Shown here piece by piece: positions 50,505 through 59,148 of a stretch of 64,000 bases of DNA. The notes beneath the pieces are model-generated. The model was not told where the DNA came from. It searched no databases and worked only from the letters and a program-made list of their open reading frames with translations. The position numbers were made by a program, and so were the translations under genes. Origin of the DNA: JAAURS01 sp044923475 (GTDB taxonomy: Bacteria; Cyanobacteriota; Cyanobacteriia; Thermosynechococcales; Thermosynechococcaceae); the NCBI RefSeq assembly GCF_044923475.1, contig NZ_CP137338.1, forward strand, positions 3,162,001 to 3,226,000, written 5' to 3'. Each line of letters opens with the position of its first letter. Position 1 is the first letter of the stretch.

Positions 50505-51437
50505 TTAAGAATGCGATCGCAGCCACGCGCTCAGATCCGAGGGTTGAGAAAAGTCTAACAGCGCTTCACCCAATGCCTCAAGTTGAGCGAGAGACAGCGA
50601 TCGGATTTGGGCTTCAGCTTCGGAGGCGATCGTCCCAACGCGGCGGTTTAAGAGGCGCAAGATCAGCGATCGTTCGTGTTGTAAACCTCGTTCGATGCCC
50701 TGTTCGATGCCCTGTTCGATGCCCCGTTCCATCCAACTGGTGACAATTTGCATAACGCCCTCCCGGTCCGTTTCTTCCAGTTTACCAATCTCTGCTTGAA
50801 ATATCTCCTCTTCTTGGGCACTCAGCCGCAAATAGGTATCCACAAACCCTGAAATCAACTCCACTTTTGCTGGGTTCAACTGTAATGTTGCCAAAACTCG
50901 CAAACACTCAGCTTTCACCTTGGCGCGATCTCCCGATGCAATCTTCATTTTTGCCATCAGAGCTGCGGCGACTGGATTCCTCTGATTCAGGTAATCTCGC
51001 CAATTCAAACGATTGAGCTGAATGGCGGCAAAGTTGAATTCTAAGACCTTTAAATCAGCGATCTCTACGCTGTGAGTATGGGGTTCTTCGCGCAACGGTT
51101 CATCAAAGGAGAATATAACCACTGGATAGACATGCTGTAAATACTTTTGATACAGTCTGGCAAAGTAAAAAAATATTCGACGAGTAAAATCTGGTTTGGA
51201 AGAAGCCTGGGCCTCGACATGAATGAGTATGCCTGCATCTTGACCTGAGAGCTTGACCTGAGCCAACAGATCAATAATTTTCTTTTCTCCGCTGGTCAAA
51301 TCTGCAAAGTACTCTTGAGGCAGAAAACGAACTGATTCTGGCTCGACTTGGAGGGCAAGTTCGGGCAGGAAGAGTTCTAAAAACTCCATAAAAAAGGTCG
51401 AGAGCAGTTCCTTAAACAGGCGATCGTGGTCGGTCAT
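50505..51437 (-). CDS. Rpn-family nuclease / putative transposase with DUF4351 C-terminus
   Basis: 310 residues, complete. The N-terminal part DHDRLFKELLSTFFMEFLEL and LPQEYFADLTSGEKKIIDLL followed by ILIHVEAQ gives the PD-(D/E)xK core (D in the IDLL strand, E-x-Q in HVEAQ) of the Rpn/YhgA-like group, which promotes recombination by DNA nicking. The middle has IEQGIEQGIERG repeats, and LRLLNRRVG...RSLSLAQLEALGEALLDF is the DUF4351 domain common in cyanobacteria. Such genes are scattered and multi-copy. It lies just downstream of and convergent with the giant gene. Confidence 0.85.
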   Translation of the reverse strand: MTDHDRLFKELLSTFFMEFLELFLPELALQVEPESVRFLPQEYFADLTSGEKKIIDLLAQVKLSGQDAGILIHVEAQASSKPDFTRRIFFYFARLYQKYLQHVYPVVIFSFDEPLREEPHTHSVEIADLKVLEFNFAAIQLNRLNWRDYLNQRNPVAAALMAKMKIASGDRAKVKAECLRVLATLQLNPAKVELISGFVDTYLRLSAQEEEIFQAEIGKLEETDREGVMQIVTSWMERGIEQGIEQGIERGLQHERSLILRLLNRRVGTIASEAEAQIRSLSLAQLEALGEALLDFSQPSDLSAWLRSHS

Positions 51438-51468
51438 AGCATTGGAATAAAAGAGTCAATAATCTTAA

Positions 51469-51696
51469 ATGGAGCAGGCGGTCTGGCAGCGGCGGTTTCG
51501 GGAGTATTATATTCGGGATGAGCAGGATTGGATGAGGCATGGGTCGTATATCCATTACAATCCGGTTCGTCATGGATTGGTAAAAGCCCCGAAGGATTGG
51601 AAGTATTCTAGTTTTCATTGGTATATGTGCGAAGGGAAGTATGACCTAATGTGGGGGGCGGATACTTCGCTTGATGTAGAAGATGGGTTTGAGTGA
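51469..51696 (+). pseudogene. REP-associated tyrosine transposase (RAYT, Y1_Tnp) C-terminal remnant
   Basis: 75 codons reading VWQRRFREYYIRDEQDWMRH then YIHYNPVRHGLV and DWKYSSFHWYMCEG. This is the C-terminal third of RAYT/IS200-like Y1 transposases: W-Q-x-R-F, HYNPVxHGL and W-x-x-SS. The N-terminal HUH motif is missing and the ATG 51469 is only an internal codon. The REP-like sequence right after it (51711-51737) fits. Confidence 0.8.
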
Positions 51697-51710
51697 GTCG
51701 TTTGGGGGTA

Positions 51711-51737
51711 TGGGTTTCGTTCCTCAACCCAACCTAC
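51711..51737. repeat. REP-like element next to the RAYT remnant
   Basis: TGGGTTTCGTTCCTCAACCC at 51711-51730 followed by AACCTAC. GGGTT and AACCC form a small stem. The sequence is of the kind found in many copies in cyanobacterial genomes and is presumably mobilised by RAYT enzymes; only one copy is seen here. Confidence 0.55.
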
Positions 51738-51740
51738 GAT

Positions 51741-51866
51741 ACTGCTGCTTGAGAATTTCGGCACGATTCAGCATAAGATAAGGAGGTATTATTTTGGTCT
51801 GTAAGGCTATGATGCTTCTAAATCATGCCTTGCAGATTTTTTTGTCTCCTTATTTCAGTGGCATTG
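51741..51866 (-). mobile_element. 126-bp remnant of the IS4-family element
   Basis: Reverse complement of the first ~126 bp of the IS at 18708-20190: it contains the terminal repeat CTTATTTCAGTGGCATTG (ending 51866), the untranslated leader and the first codons of the transposase (MLNRAEILKQQ). It is joined at the inner end to sequence next to the REP-like repeat, so a deletion has removed the rest. No target duplication remains. Confidence 0.9.
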
Positions 51867-51936
51867 GGATTAAGTTGGAACGCTTGTACCCTGTCCTTGA
51901 CCCAAAAAACTAGTCAAAGCTCCTTTGGTAGACTAC

Positions 51937-53231
51937 TAGTACAGCTTGGCGTAAGTTTCTCATGCATCTAAGCGGTCAAAGGCTTGCCCTTATAAGTCCA
52001 CTTAAACGGCTTTGCCATCGTGCGGTTAAAGTATTCGATAAATTCCAGGATACGGGTTCTGAGGTGAGCCTTACTGGTGAAGCTCGAGCGCCGCAATAAC
52101 TTACGCACCAAAATGCTAAACCAAATCTCAATCTGATTGAGCCAAGAGCAATGTTTAGGGGTGAAATGTAAGACCAGACGGTGAGCGGGGTCTCTCAAGA
52201 AAGCAGCGCGGGTGTCCATCGATTTGAGAATGCCAGATTTACCCTTTTCTCCCAACTCAAGGGTCAGTGGTTCAAGCTCAGCGACAATCCGGACTAATGC
52301 TTCAGATTGATGGGTATTGAGACAGTCCATCACCAGGTGCGTCTTCAGCGCGTCTGGATCCTGAGCCAGCAGTGCCCTGATATGGGTGTCCAAATCTTCC
52401 TCCGTGCGGCTGTCTCCTACGTCAGCCTGAGCAATGCGACCACTGGCGACGTTAAATGAAGCAATCAGCGCCTGAGTGCCATGCCGGAGATACTCGAACT
52501 CAACTTTTACACCACGTCCCGGCTTCATGGGAATATCTGGCATCCGACGCTCCAAGGCTTGAATTCCCGTCATCTCGTCTAAACTGAAGGTCATCTCTCC
52601 CCGTTCGGCTCTCTCGAGCGCTAATTCATAGACCTCGCAGATATCTTCGACCTTGGCTTTGAACGCTGGGTCGGGGGGGGATGTAACCAGTAACCACTCT
52701 GATGAGGTTTGAGGTCTGCTTCCGCCAGGAGTCTTCCGACATGCCGTGGACTAATGCTCTCAACGATCTTTTGCGCGATCAGCTCATCGGCAAGTTCTCG
52801 AGGGGTCCAATGACTGATGGGACGACCATATTTCTCGGGTGGGTCGCACGCTAGGGCATAGAGCTCAGTGAGTTGTTCTAAGGTGAAGGTTGCTGGCTTT
52901 CCACAGCGAGCTGCATCCTCTAGCCGCGCCTCTACTGACAGCTTACGATCGCTCAGTTCTAGCCATCGGTTGCGCCATAACCGACTGGTGTCTTTGGTGA
53001 TGTTCAGTGCGCGTGATATTGCTCCATGACTTTCTCCTGCTGATGCACGTAGGATAATTTTGGCTCTCAGGGCGATCTGTTGTGCCGTGCTCGAACGCCT
53101 CAAGAGTTTCTCTAAATCCGCTTTCTCTGACTCACTGAGATTGATTGGCTTTGCTGACAGTTGGGGCATCGCTTTGAAGCCTCTTCTCTTCTACCTCTCA
53201 ATGGTAGATCTACTTTAGCCAAGCTGTACTA
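51937..53231 (-). mobile_element. IS630-family insertion sequence
   Basis: About 1.29 kb bounded by CTAGTACAGCTTGGC (51936-51950) and its reverse GCCAAGCTGTACTAG (53218-53232), perfect 15-bp terminal repeats. TA is present at each edge inside CTAG, as for IS630-like TA insertion. It carries one transposase frame interrupted by a C8 tract. It is inserted in the remnant of a nuclease-containing paralog. Its terminal repeats differ from those of the 102-bp MITE, so it is not an obvious driver of that MITE. Confidence 0.9.
51968..53169 (-). CDS. IS630-family transposase, two frames joined at a C8 tract
   Basis: The N-terminal frame (53169 to about 52680) has an HTH arm: LRAKIILRASAGESHGAISR and NITKDTSRLWRNRW, then TLEQLTELYALACDPPE, and reads into YWLHPPP. 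The catalytic frame (to 51968) resumes DPAFKAKVEDICEVYELALE in the -1 frame, with the acidic residues in TFSLDEMTG, LVMDCLNTHQS and NQIEIWFSIL. The switch lies at eight Cs (G8 on the plus strand, 52673-52680). Nine Cs would fuse the frames. Transcriptional slippage or -1 frameshifting is common in IS630-like elements, so the element may be active; a simple mutation or read error is the alternative. Confidence 0.85.
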
Positions 53232-53552
53232 GTCTCAGAGCATTCGATTGAAAATGTTACAGATGTCGAAAACGATCCCACTGCGCTGGCATTTGCAGTA
53301 TATTCACCCAACGACGATTCGGTATTAGGAATTAACTGGAGACGTAATCAAAATAGAAATTATCTGTATTCTGTTCGAGAGGTCGAACAGAATACAAGCT
53401 ACAACTTTTTCTCCAATCTTTCTTTAGGAACACAAGAGCGTCTTGAAAACCGTACTAGAAATGATGTATGGCAAGACATTAATGCATTATTTGCTTCTCT
53501 GCCATCATCGCCATTATTTGCTGGAATAGAGGGAGTTTTGAGTAGCTTTGAA

Positions 53553-54104
53553 TTAGACACTTATAACACTTCCATCTGGCATAGTGGTACGGCAAATGAT
53601 ATCGGTTTTGCTAGGGGCGAAATCCCTAGCTCCCAGAAGATTGGCATCGGTGAAGTTGGCAGCACTAATACCACTTTCGAGAACAGCATTTTGCAAACAG
53701 GCTTCCTTGAAATTAGTCCCACAGCGACTGCTTCCACGCATGTTACTCCCAGTGAGGTTAGCACGATAAAACAAGGCAGCATCGAGACAAGCATCACCCA
53801 GCATGGTGTCACTCATGTTAGCTTCCCTGAGATTGGCTCCGATGAAATCGCAGCCATCAAGCATAGCTTTATAAAGATTAGCCCCGAACAACTCAGCTCT
53901 GGTAAAGTCTCCTCCATCCATATAAATTCCACTCAGGTTGGCATCATCCAAAATAGCTCCGATGAAACTGGTACCGGACAAAGTAGCATTCGACAAGTTA
54001 ATTCCAGTAAGTTCAGCTTTAATCAAATTGCCTGCCAAGATAGTAATTCCACTGAAATCTCTCTCCCCAGCAGCATAACGCTCCAGCAACTCCTCAGCAG
54101 TCAT
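53553..54104 (-). CDS. pentapeptide-repeat protein frame, antisense within the second copy
   Basis: 183 residues from ATG 54104: MTAEELLERYAAGERDF, then about 25 pentads (GINLSNATLSGTSF, DDANLSGIYMDGGDF, GANLREANMSDTML, TDANLLGARDF) and a canonical end ICRTTMPDGSVISV. Leader, repeat array and C-terminal MPDGS are all present, so it looks like a whole pentapeptide-repeat protein of normal size. The plus strand is open through the same DNA in the codon-aligned frame (Q-I/V-S pentads). Real expression is unknown. Confidence 0.55.
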   Translation of the reverse strand: MTAEELLERYAAGERDFSGITILAGNLIKAELTGINLSNATLSGTSFIGAILDDANLSGIYMDGGDFTRAELFGANLYKAMLDGCDFIGANLREANMSDTMLGDACLDAALFYRANLTGSNMRGSSRCGTNFKEACLQNAVLESGISAANFTDANLLGARDFAPSKTDIICRTTMPDGSVISV

Positions 54105-54668
54105 AACTCCAACCTCCAAAACACAACAGTACCCACTTGGCTAGAATTTCTCCAGGGGCCATCTCCATTTAACCTCAACATCGAGATTGCAGATCTCCCC
54201 ACAGGCCAACTCGCCGAAGCTACCATCACAGGCTTCGACCTCACAGGCCGCCCCAACTCCGGCACCCTCTACCTCGACATCGACGCCAACGGCCTCGGCT
54301 GGTACATCGACCCCACCCCCTGGGACAACACCGAATACAGCCAAACCCTAACCGACACCGCCTACCGCGCTACCTCTGACAGTGCCGCCTACGGCCACTA
54401 CGACCTCCTCACCACCCTCCTCCACGAAACCGCCCACCTCCAAGGCTTCATCGCAGGCTACAGCAACTACGATCGCCAGATCCAAACCATCAACGACAAA
54501 AGTCTGCAGTTTGCAGTTCAGAGGTTGCTTCAGCAGCCCCATCCGCAGACGCACTCATCAGGATCGACAACGGCAGTTTTGATACCGCAACCGATTGCTA
54601 CACCCGTGGCGATCGCCATTATCCTCTAGGGTCGCGCGACCTTACAGGCGATCGCAAATCCAGCGCAT

Positions 54669-54902
54669 CTAGTCGTCCGCGCACTGAAATTGGCTGACAT
54701 TCAGGCAGATTTCGCCATAGTCGGGAATCCAGGCCAGCCACTCATCAAAAGAAACCTGGCAAAGTAAAAGCGCTTCGTCAAAACTGTAAGGCGAGGGAAG
54801 TTGCAGCAGCTCAACCCAAGTATTTGCCTCAATTCTAGGAGCATAAGCAAGCCGAGGTAACTTCCGACTGACCCCAGAACTGGAGGAAAGAACAGCACCC
54901 AT
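54669..54902 (-). CDS. small conserved cyanobacterial hypothetical protein
   Basis: 77 residues. The C-terminal half SPYSFDEALLLCQVSFDEWL and AWIPDYGEICLNVSQF has the look of a small cyanobacterial family ending in acidic/aromatic residues (recalled, not verified). The N-terminal half is basic and less conserved-looking, so the true start may be inside. The gene lies between the decayed second copy and pyrC. Function unknown. Confidence 0.5.
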   Translation of the reverse strand: MGAVLSSSSGVSRKLPRLAYAPRIEANTWVELLQLPSPYSFDEALLLCQVSFDEWLAWIPDYGEICLNVSQFQCADD

Positions 54903-55076
54903 AAGAAAACCTGAATTCTGTATCTAATGCTACAGAATATTAGACTCTCTTCGCAATCCATTGTCGTAGAACGTTACGCAGTCTTAGGGATACAAGGTCT
55001 TGCGTTCCTACAGAATGGTTGGTAGTTTCTATTTTGGGAATAGCCTCAATCTCAGTTCGGGGCGCTCAAGGCTTTC

Positions 55077-56465
55077 TTAACCCTCCGGTTGAAAAATCAG
55101 AGCTTTTCCCCGCACCCGCTCGTCAAACTTCCCGCGTTCGAACGCCACCTGTCCGCCGACGATCGTCACCACGGGCCATCCCGTCAAATTCCAGCCCTCA
55201 AACGGACTCCAACCGCACTTCGTCTGAAGTTCTTCCCGCAGGACGGGATGGTAGGCGTCCAAATCCACCAAGACTAAATCCGCATCGCAACCAGGGGCGA
55301 TCGCCCCCTTATTGGGAATCCCGTAGGCTTCCGCCACTGCGGTAGACATCCACCGCGAGACTTGGGCAACGGTACAGCGCCCCTGCACGGCTTGAGTCAG
55401 CATGAGCGCGAGGGATGTTTCTACCCCCGGCATTCCAGAAGGCACCTTTGCAGGCTCCAGCAAAACGGCCTGGGCGGGAGCGGCTTCTTCCTCAGACGGT
55501 TCGGCAGGCGTTCCAAAGCCTTTTTCTGCCAGCGTGTGAGGGGCGTGATCCGTGGCAATAAAATCAATGACACCATCTCGCAGCGCCTGCCATAACACTT
55601 CATTGTCGCGGGCGCTCCGAATGGGTGGGTTCATTTGAATGAGCGTTCCTAGCTTTTCGTAGTAGCTGGTGTTCAGCAGTAAATGCTGGGGCGTCACCTC
55701 TGCCGTCACCCACTCTGGTTTATCTTGGCGCAGCAATTCGGCTTCTTCCGCCGTCGAAAGGTGCAAAATATGAAGCCGACGCTGATATTTTTTAGAGAGC
55801 TTGAGGGCCAACTGCGTGGCATTGAGCGCCGCCTGGTTGTCCTGGATGACGGAATGAATGGCGGGGTCTGTAATGCCCGCAAATTCCTCGCGGCGTTGGG
55901 CGATCCGAGCTTGGTCTTCGGCATGAACTGCAATCAGACGCGTGCCTGTGGCAAAAAGCTGGTCTAGGATCGCTTCTTGATCTACTAATAAATCGCCATG
56001 CATCGAACCCATGAAAATCTTGATGCCGGGAGTGGGATTGGCGGTTTGCAGATCCGGCAAATTTTCCGCCGTGGCCCCAATAAAAAAGCCAAAATTGACA
56101 AACGATTTTTGAGCTGCCCGCGCTAGCTTATCGTTGAGGGCTGCTTGGGTAACGGTCAACGGGCGCGTATTGGGCATTTCCAAGAAAGAAGTGACGCCAC
56201 CACGGGCGCAAGCGCGGGAGGCGGTCGTGAGATCTTCTTTGTGCTCTAGTCCCGGTTCGCGGAAATGCACTTGGGGATCGATGACACCGGGTAGCAGTGT
56301 AAGGCGATCGGCTTCGATGATCCGATCCGCTTCTGGATTGAGGTGAGCGCCAACTTGCGCGATCGAGCCATCCCGCACCAACACATCCGCGATTTGGAAG
56401 TTTCCATCGGGCAGTAAAACGTTGGCGTTGCGAATGAGTAATGTCGTGTTAGGCAATGCAGTCAT
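55077..56465 (-). CDS. pyrC: dihydroorotase (class I type) with an extra insertion
   Basis: 462 residues from ATG 56465; a second possible start is 56480. It catalyses the cyclisation of carbamoyl-aspartate to dihydroorotate in pyrimidine synthesis. Metal and substrate residues are visible: GVIDPQVHFREPGLEHKED (His-x-His), KIFMGSMHGDLL with the carboxylated-Lys candidate, RLHILHLST, and FIATDHAPHTLAEKG with the metal Asp. After DHAPHT the family usually goes quickly to P-S-G-x-P-G-V-E; here about 20 extra residues rich in Ala, Glu and Pro (FGTPAEPSEEEAAPAQ...) come first in that flexible loop. The protein is otherwise complete. Confidence 0.9.
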   Translation of the reverse strand: MTALPNTTLLIRNANVLLPDGNFQIADVLVRDGSIAQVGAHLNPEADRIIEADRLTLLPGVIDPQVHFREPGLEHKEDLTTASRACARGGVTSFLEMPNTRPLTVTQAALNDKLARAAQKSFVNFGFFIGATAENLPDLQTANPTPGIKIFMGSMHGDLLVDQEAILDQLFATGTRLIAVHAEDQARIAQRREEFAGITDPAIHSVIQDNQAALNATQLALKLSKKYQRRLHILHLSTAEEAELLRQDKPEWVTAEVTPQHLLLNTSYYEKLGTLIQMNPPIRSARDNEVLWQALRDGVIDFIATDHAPHTLAEKGFGTPAEPSEEEAAPAQAVLLEPAKVPSGMPGVETSLALMLTQAVQGRCTVAQVSRWMSTAVAEAYGIPNKGAIAPGCDADLVLVDLDAYHPVLREELQTKCGWSPFEGWNLTGWPVVTIVGGQVAFERGKFDERVRGKALIFQPEG

Positions 56466-56560
56466 GCTCGCGCTCGGCAATATTTATTTTAACTCGCCCA
56501 AGAGCGCAGAAAATTTCGCCCATTCAGGCAAAACGTTAGAATGTCTTCAGCAAAGCTTAG

Positions 56561-56848
56561 ATGAGTGGCACTGATATGAATGTTGTCGTATTTGCTTGCA
56601 CCAGCGCGATCGCAGTTTTAGGGGTCGGTTACTTTTGCGTTGACCTGTACCGCAACCGCAGTAAGCGCCTCTCTCATTTTGAAGCGATCGCAGATGCGAC
56701 GGGTCTGGAGTCTAGTCCTGCCGCCTTGAATGTAGAAAATGAGATCGCCCATCACACCGCTCGTGGGGTGGAAGAAGCAAGTCATACCGTTGCAGAAAGC
56801 TTGGGCAACTGTGTTGAGGCGATCGCCCATACGATCGCCCATCACTGA
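56561..56848 (+). CDS. small membrane-anchored hypothetical protein
   Basis: 95 residues; ATG 56576 (MNVVVFACTSAIAVLGVGYF) is a possible shorter start. One N-terminal membrane helix is followed by a basic stretch YRNRSKRL and an amphipathic Ala/His-rich helix with repeated IAHHTA / IAHTIAHH, including several GCGATCGC-encoded residues. Unrecognised. It overlaps the convergent rlmN gene by seven bases. Confidence 0.45.
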   Translation: MSGTDMNVVVFACTSAIAVLGVGYFCVDLYRNRSKRLSHFEAIADATGLESSPAALNVENEIAHHTARGVEEASHTVAESLGNCVEAIAHTIAHH

Positions 56849-57960
56849 ACCAAAACGGCGTTGTCCTCCAATTGAGAAGCCCGCAGTTGCCCGCAGGCTG
56901 CATCGCGATCGAGTCCGCGAGATTGACGAACGCTGGCAGCAACTTTATGGCGCTGAAGAATTTGCAAAAAGATTTGGAGCTGCTGGGGTGAAGGCCGCTG
57001 ATAATCAACCTCGTTAATGGGGTTATAGGGAATTAAATTAACGTGAGCTTGAAACCCTCGCAAAAGCTGAGCCAGTTCCGAGGCATGCTCGGGTTTGTCG
57101 TTGAACCCTGCCAGGACAATATACTCAAAGGTAATTCGCCGCCCTGTCTGGGCCACGTATTGCCGACAGTCTGACATCAATTTTTCTAAGCGGTAATGTT
57201 TGGCGCTGGGTACCAACTGCTCCCGTAGCGATTGGTTAGAAGCGTGAAGGCTGACCGCCAAGGTGGCTTGGAGACCGTAATCCGCCAACTGCGAGATCCG
57301 TCCAGGCACCCCTACGGTGGAGATGGTGATGGAGCGCTGACCGATGCCGATATCTTCATTGAGCGATCGCACGGCCATCAGCACGTTCTCCAAATTGAGC
57401 AGCGGCTCGCCCATGCCCATAAATACAATGTTGCTGACCCGCTCTTTGAGGTCTTCTTGGACGGTCAACACCTGATCCACAATTTCGTGGCAGGCCAGGT
57501 GACGCACAAAGCCACCTTTGCCCGTGGCGCAAAAATCACAGGCCATCGCGCATCCGACTTGGGAAGAAACGCATACCGTCAGGCGGCGATCGGTGGGAAT
57601 GCCAACTGCCTCGACGATCTGTCCGTCCGCCAGCTGCAGGAGATACTTGACAGTACCGTCCCGCGCTTCCGAACGATAGTGCAGTATCGACCGACCGACG
57701 GGGACATCAGCCGCGCTTTCCCGCCACTGCTTTGGAAAAACCGTCACCTCGCCCAGCGCGCGAATTCCTTTTTGATAGATCCACTGGTGAAGTTGCTGCC
57801 CTCTATAGGCAGGCTGTTGCTGAGCCTGCACCCAGTCCGAGAGCTGTGCTTTCGATGCGCCCAATAGCGGCGGCAGTTGGCGCGGGAGACATTCGCTGAG
57901 GGCGTGGGGAGCCTTAACGGGTTTGGATTGAGGGCGAGAGGGTGCGGCAGCATTGGACAT
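56842..57960 (-). CDS. rlmN: 23S rRNA (adenine-2503-C2)-methyltransferase
   Basis: 372 residues. Radical-SAM methylase of A2503 in 23S rRNA (and A37 of some tRNAs). Landmarks: the iron-sulphur triad GCAMACDFCATGKGG (C-x3-C-x2-C, about residue 130), GMGEPLLNLENV, the SAM region ISTVGVPGRI and YIVLAGFNDKPEHA, and a C-terminal catalytic Cys in RGLDRDAACGQL. The N-terminal 30 residues are a poorly conserved basic/Pro extension. ATG at 57960 leads MSNAAAPSR; a downstream start would shorten only that tail. Confidence 0.94.
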   Translation of the reverse strand: MSNAAAPSRPQSKPVKAPHALSECLPRQLPPLLGASKAQLSDWVQAQQQPAYRGQQLHQWIYQKGIRALGEVTVFPKQWRESAADVPVGRSILHYRSEARDGTVKYLLQLADGQIVEAVGIPTDRRLTVCVSSQVGCAMACDFCATGKGGFVRHLACHEIVDQVLTVQEDLKERVSNIVFMGMGEPLLNLENVLMAVRSLNEDIGIGQRSITISTVGVPGRISQLADYGLQATLAVSLHASNQSLREQLVPSAKHYRLEKLMSDCRQYVAQTGRRITFEYIVLAGFNDKPEHASELAQLLRGFQAHVNLIPYNPINEVDYQRPSPQQLQIFLQILQRHKVAASVRQSRGLDRDAACGQLRASQLEDNAVLVQ

Positions 57961-58049
57961 GGTGGAAAAACCAGCGGGAGTTGGCTCCTATTTTATCCGT
58001 TGCTGCGGCTAAGAGACGGAGGGATTCCCAACTCGCCCGCAACGTCGCC

Positions 58050-58934
58050 TTAAACCCGCTGCCCCACAGTATTGCGATATTCGACCTCATCCACCCCGCA
58101 GATGGGCAAACGCCTATCCCCGTCGCAGCGATTGGTCGGACCCGACCGAATTGCTTTATCCAAGGCTCTGAGTCGGTCGGGAACTGCCGGGTGGGTACTC
58201 AGAATAGTGGCCGTACGCCCGCTGCCTTGGACGAGCTTGCGCATGAATTCCGGCATCTCGGACGTGGCGTAGTTGGCATCTCGAACGAGCCGCAGCCCCA
58301 CTTGATCGGCTTGATATTCGTCCTCACGGCTGAGGGGGCGACGCACTAGCAGATCGACGCCAATATTGGCAAGCTGGCGACGATTTTGCCCCAATAGGGC
58401 CGAGGCAAATCCCTGGGCGAGCATGGTTTGTCTCATTTGCTGGAGCAGGTGCTTGCGTTCGATGTGGCCCATCTCGTGACCCACCACGCTCGCAACCTGA
58501 GCTTCGTTATCAGCCGTCCTGAGAAGACCGGTCGTGACGTAGACATAGCCACCCATCGTGGCAAAGGCATTGACGTTTTTGTCTTGGACGACGTAAAAGT
58601 TATAGGGCAGCCTAGCCCGTCGATTGAAGGGAACCAATCGCTGTCCGATGTCCGTCACGAAGTCATTTAAAACGGGATCGGCGCTCAGCCTCACGTTTTG
58701 GGATAGCAAATTTTGGTGCATTTGAGCGCCGATCTGCATCTCTTGCTGGTCTGAAAGGTTAGACAACTGCGCGGCCTGAATGCCGCGAAACAGGAGCTCC
58801 TGTACAGGAATGGCTTGGGCTGAAGCAACGGTAGCGCAAGAAAATAGGGCGATCGCCACAAATGACGCGATTTGGTTGCGCCACCGTCGGGAAACTGGCA
58901 GCAATTTAGATAAGCGAAGGTTGATTCGGATCAT
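58050..58934 (-). CDS. M48-family metalloprotease with signal peptide
   Basis: 294 residues from ATG 58934 (MIRINLRL); the longer start 58949 adds five residues. A basic N-terminus and hydrophobic stretch SFVAIALFSCATVASAQA-like (about residues 25-45) are a signal peptide or anchor. The zinc site VVGHEMGHIERKH (H-E-x-x-H) is followed by the third ligand region EDEYQADQVGLRL. This is the BepA/Oma1-like periplasmic M48B subgroup, taking part in outer-membrane or protein quality control. All three metal ligands appear intact. Confidence 0.88.
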   Translation of the reverse strand: MIRINLRLSKLLPVSRRWRNQIASFVAIALFSCATVASAQAIPVQELLFRGIQAAQLSNLSDQQEMQIGAQMHQNLLSQNVRLSADPVLNDFVTDIGQRLVPFNRRARLPYNFYVVQDKNVNAFATMGGYVYVTTGLLRTADNEAQVASVVGHEMGHIERKHLLQQMRQTMLAQGFASALLGQNRRQLANIGVDLLVRRPLSREDEYQADQVGLRLVRDANYATSEMPEFMRKLVQGSGRTATILSTHPAVPDRLRALDKAIRSGPTNRCDGDRRLPICGVDEVEYRNTVGQRV

Positions 58935-59148
58935 AATCGCGACAGGCAAGTTGAGGGGTCAGATAAGACATTTCAGTCAAGTAAGTCAAGACGCAACCGC
59001 AAATTCAGATGTTTCCTCACCCCAAACGGCAGTCTGCCTTTCTCCAATCTAGCGTTCTCAAGGCGGACATTTGCCTCGCAAGTCGTGGTAGTCTGGCACC
59101 AGATTCGCCACAGTACGTCTATTGTCTCTCATTTTTTAGCGCAATATC

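Larger units (their letters stand above)
51867..54690 (+). pseudogene. decayed second copy of the nuclease / antisense-pentapeptide / HETAH region
   Basis: A 69-bp piece (51867-51935) continues in frame across the IS630-like element into 53232: GRLLVSEHSIENVTDVENDP, then SPNDDSVLGINWRRNQN and REVEQNTSYNFFSNLS, matching the tail of NUC1-type nucleases (compare RQLEELTGLNFSSNLS in the giant gene). Next comes the pentapeptide-antisense stretch (53553-54104), then TVPTWLEFLQGPSPFNLN, LPTGQLAEATITGFD and HETAHLQGFIAGYSNYD. After 54510 about 240 bases present in the giant gene are missing and the frame changes; the other frame resumes with SADALIRIDNGSFDTATDC. DNA identity is high from 54120 to 54480 and low before it. 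It is a broken paralog, not a tandem repeat of the same DNA. Confidence 0.82.
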
